Source of the DNA: Deltaproteobacteria bacterium
GTDB taxonomy: Bacteria; Desulfobacterota; Deferrimicrobia; Deferrimicrobiales; Deferrimicrobiaceae
Direction of reading: 5' to 3'
NCBI GenBank assembly: GCA_020346465.1
Contig: CP070783.1
Span: 1,255,005 to 1,296,011, forward strand
Length of the DNA stretch: 41,007 nt
Shown here: positions 1 through 8,095 of the stretch, in pieces
How positions within the stretch are numbered: the first letter of the stretch is position 1
Layout of the letters: each line of letters opens with the position of its first letter
The notes under the pieces: model-generated
What the model saw: the letters and a program-made list of their open reading frames with translations, nothing else
What the model was told of the DNA's origin: nothing
Database searches by the model: none
Made by a program: the position numbers and the translations under genes

Positions 1-758
1 GGTTTTCGGACGATTTCCATCCTCCCCCTCCCGGCGGGCTGGACCCGGTGAAGGAGTTCCGGGCGATCGAGTCGGAGCTGGTCGTCTCCGACTACCTGGT
101 GGCCCAGAAGAGGATCGAGCGGATGACAAAGGAGGCCCGGCGGGACACCGAGTGGGCAGTCCTTCACAAGGCCGTGGAAGCCCTCGAGAAGGAGATTCCC
201 CTGCGGCAGCTTCCCCTTGCGGCCGAGGAGACCCGCGTTCTCGCGGGGTTCCGGTTCGTGAGCCAGCTGCCGCTTCTGCTGGTGCTGAACGTTTCGGAGG
301 GCGCACTTTCCTCGGATGCGTATCCGGAGCTCGGGGGGGCGGCCTCCTCGCAGGGCGCCTCCCTGATCCGCCTGTCGGCGAGGATCGAGGAGGAGATTTC
401 GCTCCTGGCCCCCGATGAGCAGACCGTTTTCCTTGCGGAAATGGGAATTCCCCGCCCGGCGCGGGAACTGCTCCTCCGGGGCGCGTTCGAGGCGATGGAC
501 CTCATCTGCTTCATGACGGTGACCGGGGACGAGGTACGTGCGTGGAATGTTCGCCGGGGAACCGTGGCCGTTCACGCGGCGGGAAAGATCCATTCCGACA
601 TGGAGAAGGGGTTCATCCGCGCCGAAGTGATTCCGTGCGAGGAGTTCTTCCGTTGCGGCTCGATGGCGCAGGCAAAGACCGAGGGGAAGCTGCGGCTCGA
701 AGGGAAGGAGTACGTCGTCCGGGACGGGGACATCCTGCACGTTCGCTTCAATGTCTGA
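1..758 (+). CDS. ychF: Redox-regulated ATPase YchF (Obg-like), C-terminal part
   Basis: The 5' end lies outside the window: the frame is open to base 3, so the GTG at 48 is an internal Val, not a start. What remains is the end of the GTPase fold, the coiled-coil/helical insertion, and the C-terminal TGS-like domain that defines the YchF branch of the Obg family. The first visible residues (FSDDFHPPPPGGLDPVKEF) match the family segment before the helical arm. The end is diagnostic: EVRAWNVRRGT, then AAGKIHSDMEKGFIRAEV, then GKLRLEGKEYVVRDGDILH, finishing in RFNV, as in E. coli YchF. YchF binds ATP rather than GTP, associates with ribosomes and affects oxidative stress responses. The nucleotide-binding motifs are not visible here, so specificity is taken from the family. 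Confidence 0.93.
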   Translation, partial: FSDDFHPPPPGGLDPVKEFRAIESELVVSDYLVAQKRIERMTKEARRDTEWAVLHKAVEALEKEIPLRQLPLAAEETRVLAGFRFVSQLPLLLVLNVSEGALSSDAYPELGGAASSQGASLIRLSARIEEEISLLAPDEQTVFLAEMGIPRPARELLLRGAFEAMDLICFMTVTGDEVRAWNVRRGTVAVHAAGKIHSDMEKGFIRAEVIPCEEFFRCGSMAQAKTEGKLRLEGKEYVVRDGDILHVRFNV

Positions 759-828
759 CTCCCCGTTTCCTCCTGGCGCGGGACATACGGGCTGAATATT
801 TCAAGGGTTACGGTCGATAAGTAGGGGT

Positions 829-1950
829 ATGCAGGCCCGGGGAAGCATGATCGCCGGAACCGGTACGTCCTGGTGCAAGGACGTCAGGGTTCTTGTCGTC
901 GACGACGAGGAGTTCATCCGGTCCATTATCCGGGAGCGCCTGGAGATAGAAGGCTTTTCGGTGGACGAGGCGCAAAACGGAAACGATGCGCTGGCCAAGC
1001 TCGGCACCGGCTCCTATTCCATCCTGCTCACCGACATCCAGATGCCGGAGATGGACGGCATTACCCTTCTCCGGGAGGTGTCCCGACGGTTTCCGGAGAT
1101 GGCACGGATCGTCATGACGGCCCACGCGGAGCTGGAGACGGCCGTCGCCGCCCTGAAAAACGGCGCCTACGACTATATCCTCAAGCCGTTCAGTTTCGAC
1201 ATCCTCTTCCTCACGATCCGGAACGCCCTCGAGAAGGCGTCGATGGAGTGCCGGCTCCGCGACTACCAGGCGAACCTGGAGAACAAGGTGAAGGAGCAGA
1301 CCGGCCTCATCAACTCGATGTACCTCCGTTCGATCCATTCCCTGATCAAGGCCCTGGAGGCCAAGGACCGGTACACACGGGGCCACTCGCAGCGGGTGAC
1401 CCTCTATTCCATGGCCATTGCGTCGCATCTGGACCTGCCTCCCGCGCCTCTCGAGGATCTGCGGTACGCGGCCGTTCTGCACGACCTGGGGAAGATCGGC
1501 GTCCGGGAAACCATCCTGAACAAGCCGGGGTCCCTCACCTCCGAGGAGTTCCTCGAGGTCGAGCGGCACCCCGCGGTGGCAACCCGGATTCTTTCCCCCA
1601 TTCCGCTCTTCCGGGACATCCTTCCCGCCATTCTGCACCATCACGAGCGCTTCGACGGCAAAGGCTACCCCGGACGGATCGCAGGGAAAGAGATCCCCCT
1701 CCATTCGCGCATCATGGCGGTCGCCGACACCTACGACGCGATGACGTCGACCCGCGCCTACCGCCCGGCGCTTTCCGAGGAGGAGGCGTCCGCGGAGATC
1801 CTGCGCTGCGCGGGGACGCAGTTCGATCCGGAGGTTGTCTCCGTTTTCCTTTCCGTGAAGGATAAGCTCGACGGGAACGGGGATCTTCTCCCCCTCGAAT
1901 GGCGGGGAGAGGGGGAGAGCCCTGATGAAGACGTTCTGTCCGCACACTGA
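829..1950 (+). CDS. Two-component response regulator with HD-GYP phosphodiesterase output
   Basis: The 373-residue protein has two domains. Residues 18-135 are a receiver with acidic pocket D25/D26, phosphoacceptor D69 (LLTDIQMPEMDG), T97 and K119. A short helical linker (about 136-165) leads to an HD-GYP domain (about 166-350) with the metal ligands HSQRV at 186, HDLGK at 218 and the signature HHERFDGKGYP near 271-281. Such proteins hydrolyse cyclic di-GMP to pGpG or GMP when phosphorylated, typically controlling motility and biofilm traits. All catalytic motifs appear intact. The chosen ATG follows a GGGG-containing stretch directly upstream; an ATG at 847 is an alternative that loses six residues. 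No histidine kinase is adjacent, so it is an orphan regulator in this window. Confidence 0.93.
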   Translation: MQARGSMIAGTGTSWCKDVRVLVVDDEEFIRSIIRERLEIEGFSVDEAQNGNDALAKLGTGSYSILLTDIQMPEMDGITLLREVSRRFPEMARIVMTAHAELETAVAALKNGAYDYILKPFSFDILFLTIRNALEKASMECRLRDYQANLENKVKEQTGLINSMYLRSIHSLIKALEAKDRYTRGHSQRVTLYSMAIASHLDLPPAPLEDLRYAAVLHDLGKIGVRETILNKPGSLTSEEFLEVERHPAVATRILSPIPLFRDILPAILHHHERFDGKGYPGRIAGKEIPLHSRIMAVADTYDAMTSTRAYRPALSEEEASAEILRCAGTQFDPEVVSVFLSVKDKLDGNGDLLPLEWRGEGESPDEDVLSAH

Positions 1951-2058
1951 GGTCCGGCGACTCCCCTGAGGGGGCGGAAATTCCCCGGCGGGAGGAGGAG
2001 TCCCGTGCCGGGTTGCGGTACACGGAGGCAGATTTCCGCAGGAGGTGGAGAAGGGGTC

Positions 2059-2622
2059 ATGGAAGAACCGACTGCGAGCCGGCGGGGAACCTTTTCCCCC
2101 CAGGAGCGGGAGGAGCTGCTCCGGATCGCGCGCCGCGCGCTTTCGACCTATGTGGGCGAGGGGAGGATGCCCGTGGAGGATCCTGCCCTCGCGAGCCTGT
2201 CCGTCCCGGGGGCGGCGTTCGTGACGCTTCGCGGCGGGGAGCGTCTGCGGGGGTGCATCGGCTACACGGAGCCTCACGCCCCCCTCTATCGCACCGTCCA
2301 GGAGTGCACGGTCGCCGCGGCGACGGAGGATCCGCGGTTTCCCCGGGTTACGGCGGGGGAAGTGGGCGATCTGCGGATCGAAATCTCGGTCCTGACCCCC
2401 CTGTCGCCGGTGCGACCGGAGGACGTGAAGGCAGGCGTCCACGGCCTGATGATCCGGAAGGGGGAGCGCCGGGGTCTGCTCCTTCCCCAGGTAGCGCTCG
2501 AGCACGGGTGGGATCGCGAGGCGTTTCTTGCCCAGGTATGCGCGAAGGCGGGTCTTCCCTCCGACGCCTGGAAGGAAGGCGCGGAACTCTATTCCTTCAC
2601 GGCCGAGGTGTTCGGCGAGTGA
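2059..2622 (+). CDS. AMMECR1 domain protein
   Basis: The 187-residue product is essentially one AMMECR1 domain. It carries the family core LRGCIGYTEPHAPLY (about residues 75-90), a central ISVLTPLSPV strand, and the C-terminal FLAQVCAKAGLPSDAW segment. The biochemical role of AMMECR1 proteins is not established. In many bacteria and archaea the gene occurs with a MEMO1-like gene and a radical SAM gene, and neither partner is visible here. The ATG at 2059 is preferred over an upstream in-frame ATG at 2005 because GGAGGTGGAGAAGGGG lies directly before it and the domain begins shortly after. Its 3' end overlaps the convergent Sel1 gene by 26 bases. Confidence 0.88.
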   Translation: MEEPTASRRGTFSPQEREELLRIARRALSTYVGEGRMPVEDPALASLSVPGAAFVTLRGGERLRGCIGYTEPHAPLYRTVQECTVAAATEDPRFPRVTAGEVGDLRIEISVLTPLSPVRPEDVKAGVHGLMIRKGERRGLLLPQVALEHGWDREAFLAQVCAKAGLPSDAWKEGAELYSFTAEVFGE

Positions 2623-3250
2623 CGTCCCCTCCCGGGATCCTCTCCTTCTTCGGCTTCCACTCCCGTGCCAACCGTTCCGCCTCGGCGATCTGGGCGGGGG
2701 TCATCAGCGAGCCGACAAGATCTTGATATCGGACAGCGTCATTCAGGGTCTTTTTTGCTGATGCAGGGTACCGCGCAGCCGCAAGGTTGAGCCACATATG
2801 AGCCAGGACGTAGTCCTGCGGGACTCCCCGCCCTTTGCAGTACATGATGCCGAGGTTTACCTGGGCTTCGGGGATTCCCTGCCCGGCGGCCCTCCGGTAC
2901 CACTTCACCGCCTCGGTGTCGCTCTGCGGGACTCCTTGGCCGTTTTCGTACATGAGGCCGAGGTTGTGCTGGGCTTCGGGGATTCCCTGCCCGGCGGCCC
3001 TCCGGTACCACTTCACCGCCTTGGTGTTATCCTGCGGAACCCCTCGGCCGTAATCGTACATGACGCCGAGGTTGTGCTGGGACTTGGCGTCCCCCTGTTC
3101 CGCCAATGGCTTCATCAACCGGAACGCTGTTGCATAGTCGCCCCGTTCGTAAGCGGCGATCCCATCGTCGAAGGGTCCTCCGGACGCTGGGTCAGCCGAT
3201 GATGCAGAGATCAGGAGGATGAGCAGACCGAACCTCAGATAGCGAACCAT
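2597..3250 (-). CDS. Exported Sel1-repeat (TPR-like) protein
   Basis: The 217-residue protein starts with a signal peptide (charged MVRYLR, hydrophobic LLILLISASS, then Ala/Ser-rich) followed by Sel1-like repeats of 36 residues, each ending in AVKWYRRAAGQGIPEAQ or similar and containing NLGxMYxxGxGVPQ. Two full repeats and two divergent flanking ones can be seen. Sel1 repeats form alpha-solenoid scaffolds for protein-protein contacts, here in the periplasm or outer envelope; the partner is unknown. The two central repeats are almost identical in DNA, implying recent duplication or gene conversion. A GGAG about 9 bases upstream supports the ATG at 3250. The C-terminus (RIPGGDVTRRTPRP) is encoded antisense to the end of the AMMECR1 gene. 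Confidence 0.88.
   Translation of the reverse strand: MVRYLRFGLLILLISASSADPASGGPFDDGIAAYERGDYATAFRLMKPLAEQGDAKSQHNLGVMYDYGRGVPQDNTKAVKWYRRAAGQGIPEAQHNLGLMYENGQGVPQSDTEAVKWYRRAAGQGIPEAQVNLGIMYCKGRGVPQDYVLAHMWLNLAAARYPASAKKTLNDAVRYQDLVGSLMTPAQIAEAERLAREWKPKKERIPGGDVTRRTPRP
2861..3021 (-). repeat. 108-bp tandem repeat inside the Sel1 gene
   Basis: Bases 2861-2913 and 2969-3021 are identical over 53 bp with a period of 108 bp (36 codons). They encode consecutive Sel1 repeats. Identity at DNA level over this length is far above what repeat-protein selection needs, so the copy number could vary between strains. Confidence 0.9.
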
Positions 3251-3409
3251 CCCTTTGCGCTCCCGGATTTTGCCGTCCGTCTATCTTACCTCCTTTCCCG
3301 CGGAACGACTCGTCGTATCCGTCCTCCCGAACCTCAAGGCCGTTCCGTCGCGGGCACGGTCCGGCGCTAGCCATCAATGGGGAGGGCCCTCGCAGGCCAG
3401 ATACCGATT

Positions 3410-3418
3410 TGGTACAAT
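3410..3418 (+). promoter_or_regulatory. Candidate extended -10 promoter upstream of the small gene/nth pair
   Basis: TGGTACAAT has the extended -10 TG and a TACAAT hexamer five of six like consensus. No good -35 is seen 16-18 bases upstream. It sits 90 bases before the first start codon of the small gene and nth, and the same TGGTA motif recurs before other genes here. Confidence 0.35.
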
Positions 3419-3507
3419 GAAGCCCTCGACGTCGCAGGGAGCCGCAGGGAAGCGCAAGGTGGGGAAAGCGCTTGAGGATCGGACAGTTCTGAGGTTGGGG
3501 GCCCTCG

Positions 3508-3774
3508 TTGGAAAACGAAGAAAGCATGGAGATGGAAGTCTATCCCATCGAGCACAAGGGGAGAGTCTTCAACATCATCACCGCGTACGACATGACCTTC
3601 CGGGAGGTCCGGGGGATGCTCGACTGGCTTTCGGAGCGCGGCGCCTTTCGTTTTACGCCCGAGGACGAGTTCCTGGGGCCGGGGAAGATATTCACCTGCG
3701 AGGTGGAAGGCGTGCGGCTCGAGGTGGACGTGCAAGGGTACGAGGTGATCGTCTACCGGCGGAGCCCCGCCTGA
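3508..3774 (+). CDS. Small conserved-looking protein of unknown function, coupled to nth
   Basis: The 88-residue acidic cytoplasmic protein has no signal peptide or membrane segment. It reads as a compact alpha/beta domain: strand-rich YPIEHKGRVFNIITAYD, helix FREVRGMLDWLSERGAF, then TCEVEGVRLEVDVQGYEVIVYRR. No family is recognised. Two starts are possible, TTG at 3508 or ATG at 3526 (MEMEVYP); the latter follows a purine-rich GAAGAAAG. The stop codon overlaps the nth start in TGATG, so the two genes are probably translationally coupled. That hints at a link to base excision repair but could be simple operon packing. Confidence 0.7.
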   Translation: MENEESMEMEVYPIEHKGRVFNIITAYDMTFREVRGMLDWLSERGAFRFTPEDEFLGPGKIFTCEVEGVRLEVDVQGYEVIVYRRSPA

Positions 3775-4424
3775 TGCCCCCGGGGAAAGGACCGCGGTCC
3801 GTTCCGTTCATCCTCGAGGAGCTCGCCGCCGCTTACCCGTCCGCCCGCGTGGTCCTTCGGTACCGGACGCCCTTCGAATTGCTGGTCGCCACCGTGCTGG
3901 CCGCCCAATGCACCGACGACCGTGTCAATCAGGTTACGCCCGCGCTCTTTGCCCGGTATCCCGGTCCGAAAGCGCTCGCGGCGGCCTCGCAGGAGGAGAT
4001 CGAGGAGGCGGTTCGTCCCACGGGGTTCTACCGGAACAAGGCCAGGGCGCTCAGGGGAATCGCCTCCTGCCTTCTTTCGAGGCACGGAGGGCAGGTCCCG
4101 CGGAGGATGGAGGACCTGACGGCGCTTCCCGGGGTGGGAAGAAAAACGGCGGCGATCCTCCTCGGCGCCTGCTTCGGGACGCCCGCTCTCCCCGTGGATA
4201 CGCACGTCGGCAGGGTCTCCTTCCGGCTCGGCCTCACCCGGTCGAAGGACCCGTCCCGGATCGAGGAGGACCTCGCCGCGGCCGTGCCCGAGAAGAAGTG
4301 GTGGGAATTCGCCACGCGGCTGGGCTGGCACGGGCGGCAGGTCTGCGTCGCCCGCCTTCCCCGCTGCGGCGCCTGTGGGCTCTCTGCGGGGTGCCCGCGC
4401 AACGGCGTCACCCGGTCCGCCTGA
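3774..4424 (+). CDS. nth: Endonuclease III (DNA glycosylase/AP lyase)
   Basis: The 216-residue protein removes oxidised pyrimidines from DNA and cleaves the resulting abasic site in base excision repair. The helix-hairpin-helix LPGVGRKTA carries catalytic Lys124 and the HhH-GPD Asp is Asp142 in VDTHV. The C-terminal 4Fe-4S loop is complete: C191-x6-C198-x2-C201-x5-C207, the exact E. coli spacing. Length is typical (211-220 residues). The ATG at 3774 overlaps the upstream stop by one base. The gene is convergent with the XRE-cupin regulator, 69 bases away. Confidence 0.97.
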   Translation: MPPGKGPRSVPFILEELAAAYPSARVVLRYRTPFELLVATVLAAQCTDDRVNQVTPALFARYPGPKALAAASQEEIEEAVRPTGFYRNKARALRGIASCLLSRHGGQVPRRMEDLTALPGVGRKTAAILLGACFGTPALPVDTHVGRVSFRLGLTRSKDPSRIEEDLAAAVPEKKWWEFATRLGWHGRQVCVARLPRCGACGLSAGCPRNGVTRSA

Positions 4425-4429
4425 CGGTG

Positions 4430-4458
4430 CGTCCGGCGGCCGGCCTTTGAGCCGGACG
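4430..4458. terminator. Possible bidirectional hairpin between convergent genes
   Basis: CGTCCGGC (4430-4437) and GCCGGACG (4451-4458) form an 8-bp GC-rich stem with a 13-base loop between nth and the XRE-cupin gene. No T-tract follows on either strand, so it would be a weak or Rho-assisted terminator at best. Confidence 0.35.
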
Positions 4459-4493
4459 GGCGAGGGACGAACGAATTCCGGCTCCGGGAGGGG

Positions 4494-5039
4494 TCAGGAG
4501 GCGGATACGACCAGCAGTTCCGTCCCTTCCCGGTCGGAGGGGTTCCTCCACCGGAATGCCGTGTTCCCCCGGACGTAAAGGGTGTCCCCCTCCTCGAGCC
4601 TGACGGGGGTTCCGCCGATCTCCATTTCCAGAGCGCCCCGGATCACAAAGAAGAAATCGTCCCCCGGATGGTTGACGAAGTCCTCGCCGCTGTTTCCCCC
4701 CGGCTTGAGGATTAAGAGCTTCGGGTGGAACCTCTGGCCGGGCACCCCGGCCGCGAGGCCCTGGAGCTCGACCTCCCGGATCTCCGTGGCCAGCCGTTCC
4801 CGGTTCGAGGCGCGGGTCACGACGTACTCGATTTCCGCTTCCCCCAGCAGGGAGGAGAGCGATTCGCCGAGCGCCCGGCCGATGGCCGCGAGGGTGTTCA
4901 CGGTCGGGGACGACACGTTCCGCTCGATGGCGCTGATCGCGGTGGCGGACATCCCGCTTTTTTCCGAAACCTCCTGGAGCGTCAGGTGCTTCCTCTTCCG
5001 GATGCTCTTTATCCTTTTTCCGACATCGATCGTTTCCAC
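4494..5039 (-). CDS. XRE-family transcriptional regulator with C-terminal cupin domain
   Basis: The 181-residue protein has an N-terminal helix-turn-helix (residues 6-66: LTLQEVSEKSGMSATAISAIERNVSSPTVNTLAAI) and a C-terminal cupin barrel (about 105-178: HPGDDFFFVIRGALEMEIGG, then LEEGDTLYVRGNTAFRWRNPS). This architecture is typical of small regulators that sense a metabolite through the cupin, such as PuuR/SutR-like proteins; the ligand cannot be read here. The GTG at 5039 is chosen because GGGGGAAC precedes it and the helix-turn-helix starts at once; longer upstream reading has no family support. It is divergent from the malic enzyme gene across 228 bases, making that gene and itself the likely targets. 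Confidence 0.88.
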   Translation of the reverse strand: METIDVGKRIKSIRKRKHLTLQEVSEKSGMSATAISAIERNVSSPTVNTLAAIGRALGESLSSLLGEAEIEYVVTRASNRERLATEIREVELQGLAAGVPGQRFHPKLLILKPGGNSGEDFVNHPGDDFFFVIRGALEMEIGGTPVRLEEGDTLYVRGNTAFRWRNPSDREGTELLVVSAS

Positions 5040-5060
5040 GGACGGTTCCCCCACCCGATT

Positions 5061-5090
5061 ATGGTACTCCCGGGGAAGTCGCGCTGTAAA
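5061..5090 (-). promoter_or_regulatory. Candidate promoter of the XRE-cupin gene
   Basis: On the minus strand TTTACA (5090-5085), an 18-base spacer and TACCAT (5066-5061) lie about 20 bases upstream of the GTG start. The match is moderate. Confidence 0.35.
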
Positions 5091-5189
5091 CGGATTCTCC
5101 CAAACATTGCAGCCGTTGCGGGAATACCGTTGAACCGATCCATTCCTGGTTGCCTTGCCCCGGGATGCCGCCCTCCCGGGGGAAATTGC

Positions 5190-5218
5190 TTGAATTGGCC
5201 GGTTAGGCTCAATAGAAT
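5190..5218 (+). promoter_or_regulatory. Sigma-70-type promoter of the malic enzyme gene
   Basis: TTGAAT (5190-5195), a 17-base spacer and TAGAAT (5213-5218) are each five of six or four of six to consensus. The predicted start near 5225 gives a leader of about 43 bases with AGGAGG just before the ATG. Confidence 0.55.
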
Positions 5219-5267
5219 CACATGTTGCGATTGGGCCTTCCGGAAAGGGTCCACGCAGGAGGCTGCC

Positions 5268-6713
5268 ATGCCAGCGACGTTGTCGCCAAGCGAGAGTTAC
5301 AGCATCACCATGCGCGTGGATATCCAGAACAGGCCCGGCATGCTGGGAAAGCTTACGACGACGATCGGGGATGCCGGCGGCGACATCGGCGCCGTGGACA
5401 TGAGCGGCGTCGGGAAAGGCACGGTCATGCGGGACGTTACGATCCGCGCCCGCGGGGTGGACCACGCGCAGGAGATCATCAAGGCGGTCCAGCAGGTCGC
5501 GGGGGTGAAGATCATCAACGTCTCCGACCGGACCTTCCTCAAGCATCTCGGGGGGAAGATCGAGATCAGCGGCAAGATTCCGGTCAAGACCCGGAACGAC
5601 CTCTCCATGGCGTACACGCCGGGAGTGGCGCGCGTGTGCATGGCGATCGCGAAGGACGTGAAGAAGTCGTTCACCCTGACGATCCGGCGGAACACGATTG
5701 CGGTGGTATCCGACGGGACGGCGGTTCTGGGTCTGGGGGATATCGGGCCCGAGGCGGCGATGCCCGTCATGGAAGGGAAGGCGCTGATCTTCAAGGAGTT
5801 CGCCGGCGTGGATGCCTGGCCGATCTGCCTGGCCACGAAGGATACCGACGAGATCGTCCGGATCGTGAAGACCCTGGCCCCCTCCTTCGGCGGGATCAAC
5901 CTCGAGGATATCTCCGCTCCCCGGTGCTTCGAGATCGAGGATCGGCTCAAGGCCGAGATGGACATCCCCGTCTTCCACGACGACCAGCACGGGACGGCCG
6001 TCGTGGTCCTCGCCGCGCTGCTCAACTCCCTGAAGATCGTCAAGAAGCGGATGGAGGATTTGAAGGTGGTGGTGGCCGGCGTCGGCGCCTCGGGCGTGGC
6101 GTGCAGCAAGATCCTGATGAATGCGGGTGTCCGCAACATCATCGGCGTGGATCGCGTCGGCGCGATCTACAAAGGGCGCAGGCAGCATATGAATTTCATG
6201 AAGGATTGGTATGCAGGACACACGAACCCGTCGAACGAGAAAGGGAAGCTGTCGGACGTCATGGCAGGAGCGGACCTGTTTCTCGGGCTGTCCGGCCCGG
6301 GGCTTATCACGGTGGACGACCTGAAGAAGATGGCCAAGGATCCCATCGTGTTCGCGATGGCCAACCCGGACCCCGAGATCCAGCCTGAGGATGCCTCCCC
6401 CTACGTACGGATCATGGCGACGGGCCGTTCCGACTACCCGAACCAGATCAACAACTCCCTGGTCTTCCCGGGGATCTTCCGCGGGGCGCTCGACTCGCGT
6501 GCCTCCTGCATCAACGAGGATATGAAGATGGCGGCGGCGCACGCCATCGCCTCCTGCGTGGGGAAAGACGAGCTCTCCGAAGACTACATCATACCGTCGA
6601 TGTTCAACCGGAGGGTCGTGCAGGCCGTCGCGCGCGGGGTTTCGAAGGCGGCGCACCGAACCAAGGTCGCCCGCCGGGCCTCCCGGGCGTACGCCGAGAT
6701 CCACCTCGAATAG
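5268..6713 (+). CDS. NAD(P)-dependent malic enzyme with N-terminal ACT domain
   Basis: The 481-residue enzyme oxidatively decarboxylates malate to pyruvate, giving NAD(P)H. Residues 10-85 form an ACT domain (YSITMRVDIQNRPGMLGKL), a small-molecule-binding fold that usually gives allosteric control. The malic enzyme domain follows, with Tyr116 in SMAYTPGVA, VSDGTAVLGLGDIGPEAAMP, Lys171 in MEGKALIFKEF, the metal-binding INLEDISAPRCFEIE and FHDDQHGTA, and a Rossmann GVGASGVACSKIL near 271-283. The C-terminus has NQINNSLVFPGIFRGAL, as in short bacterial MaeB-like enzymes without a phosphotransacetylase domain. The ATG follows AGGAGG at 5257-5262. The divergent XRE-cupin gene may regulate it. Confidence 0.95.
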   Translation: MPATLSPSESYSITMRVDIQNRPGMLGKLTTTIGDAGGDIGAVDMSGVGKGTVMRDVTIRARGVDHAQEIIKAVQQVAGVKIINVSDRTFLKHLGGKIEISGKIPVKTRNDLSMAYTPGVARVCMAIAKDVKKSFTLTIRRNTIAVVSDGTAVLGLGDIGPEAAMPVMEGKALIFKEFAGVDAWPICLATKDTDEIVRIVKTLAPSFGGINLEDISAPRCFEIEDRLKAEMDIPVFHDDQHGTAVVVLAALLNSLKIVKKRMEDLKVVVAGVGASGVACSKILMNAGVRNIIGVDRVGAIYKGRRQHMNFMKDWYAGHTNPSNEKGKLSDVMAGADLFLGLSGPGLITVDDLKKMAKDPIVFAMANPDPEIQPEDASPYVRIMATGRSDYPNQINNSLVFPGIFRGALDSRASCINEDMKMAAAHAIASCVGKDELSEDYIIPSMFNRRVVQAVARGVSKAAHRTKVARRASRAYAEIHLE

Positions 6714-6723
6714 CGGAGACGCT

Positions 6724-8085
6724 GTGATCAACCCCCTGATATTCAGGGAGTACGACATCCGGGGGAGGGTGGGGGTGGACCTCACGCCCGGGACGGTCCT
6801 CTCCATCGGGAAGGGATTCGGGACGTACGCGGTCCGCAACGGGGTCGTCTCTCTCATGCTCGGGCGGGACTGCCGGCTGAGTTCCCCCTCCTTCCGGGAC
6901 GCCATGGCCGAGGGCCTCCTGTCGACCGGCGTGGACGTCGTCGACGTCGGGATCTGTCCCACCCCCCTCCTGTACTTCTCCATCATGCAGTTCGGGGGCG
7001 GGGGGGGGGTGATGGTCACGGGGAGCCACAACCCCCCCGAGTTCAACGGGTTCAAGCTGTGCGTGGGGCACTCCACCCTCTACGGCGGGAAGATCCAGGA
7101 GATCCGGCGGATCATCGAGCGGGGGGACTTCGCGACCGGAAGGGGACGGGAGAGCCGGCGGGAGGTGGTGGCGGACTACAGCGAGTACGTGAAGTCGAAC
7201 ATCTCCATCCCGCGTCGGCTCACCGTGGTGGTGGACGCGGGGAACGGGACCGCGGGGCCGGTGGCGCCGCCCCTCTTCCGAGCGTTGGGTCTGGAGGTGG
7301 TGGACCTCTTCTGCGAGATGGACGGGCGGTTCCCCAACCATTTTCCCGACCCGACGGTCCCGGAGAACCTCCGCGCTCTCATCCGGGTGGTGCGGGAGAC
7401 GGGCGCGGACGTGGGAGTCGCCTACGACGGCGACGCGGACCGGATCGGCGCGGTGAACGAAAAAGGGGAGGTGCTGTACGGGGATTACCTCCTGGCCCTC
7501 TTCGCCCGGGAAATCCTGGGGAGAAAGCCCGGGGCGACCGTGATCTCGGAGGTGAAGGCGTCGCAGAACCTGTACGACGACATCGCCCGGCACGGCGGGA
7601 AACCCGTCATGTGGAAGGCCGGCCACTCCCTCATCAAGCAGAAGATGAAGGAGGAGTCGGCGGAGGTGGCCGGCGAGATGAGCGGGCACATCTTTTTCGC
7701 CGACCGGTATCTCGGGTTCGACGACGCCATCTACGCCTCGGCGAGGCTCTTCGAGATCCTCGCGCATTCCGACCGCCCCTTGAGCGAGATGCTCTCCGAC
7801 CTCCCGCCCGTCGTCGCCACACCCGAGATCCGGGTGGACTGCCCCGACGAGCTCAAGTTCCGCATTGCGGAGCGGGTGGCGGAGATCGTCCGGCCGCTGG
7901 CGCGGGAGGTGATCGAGGTGGACGGCGTGCGGGCGCTTTTCGACGGAGGGTGGGGGCTCGTGCGGGCGTCCAACACGCAGCCGATCCTTGTTCTCCGGTT
8001 CGAGGGAAAGGACCGGGAAACGGTGGAGCGGATTCGCGGGGTGATGGAAGGGGCCGTGGAAACCGCCAGGGCCGGGACCCTGTGA
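6724..8085 (+). CDS. Phosphomannomutase/phosphoglucomutase (alpha-D-phosphohexomutase)
   Basis: The 453-residue enzyme interconverts hexose 1- and 6-phosphates to supply sugar nucleotides for envelope polysaccharides. The four family motifs are intact: phosphoserine loop TGSHNPP with Ser101, metal loop DGDADR (235-240), sugar-specificity loop GEMSGH (317-322) and the C-terminal phosphate-binding RASNTQP (about 424). GEMSGH is typical of dual PMM/PGM enzymes of the AlgC type, so specificity between mannose and glucose is left open. It starts with GTG 10 bases after the malic enzyme stop, within GGAGACGCT, and probably shares its transcript. A run of nine G lies near 6995, a likely sequencing-error or slippage site, but the frame stays open. 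Confidence 0.95.
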   Translation: MINPLIFREYDIRGRVGVDLTPGTVLSIGKGFGTYAVRNGVVSLMLGRDCRLSSPSFRDAMAEGLLSTGVDVVDVGICPTPLLYFSIMQFGGGGGVMVTGSHNPPEFNGFKLCVGHSTLYGGKIQEIRRIIERGDFATGRGRESRREVVADYSEYVKSNISIPRRLTVVVDAGNGTAGPVAPPLFRALGLEVVDLFCEMDGRFPNHFPDPTVPENLRALIRVVRETGADVGVAYDGDADRIGAVNEKGEVLYGDYLLALFAREILGRKPGATVISEVKASQNLYDDIARHGGKPVMWKAGHSLIKQKMKEESAEVAGEMSGHIFFADRYLGFDDAIYASARLFEILAHSDRPLSEMLSDLPPVVATPEIRVDCPDELKFRIAERVAEIVRPLAREVIEVDGVRALFDGGWGLVRASNTQPILVLRFEGKDRETVERIRGVMEGAVETARAGTL

Positions 8086-8095
8086 CGGTTCCCGG

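Noticed and set aside
48-50. GTG as a start codon of the first gene
   Set aside because: The frame continues to the left edge and the residues before the GTG match YchF, so the gene is cut by the window instead.
3287-3296. Near-perfect Shine-Dalgarno AAGGAGGT on the minus strand
   Set aside because: No ATG, GTG or TTG follows at a usable distance, and the nearby Sel1 gene has its own start and site further on.
6990-7005. Run of G residues in the phosphomutase gene as a possible frameshift
   Set aside because: The reading frame and all four catalytic motifs remain intact through the run.
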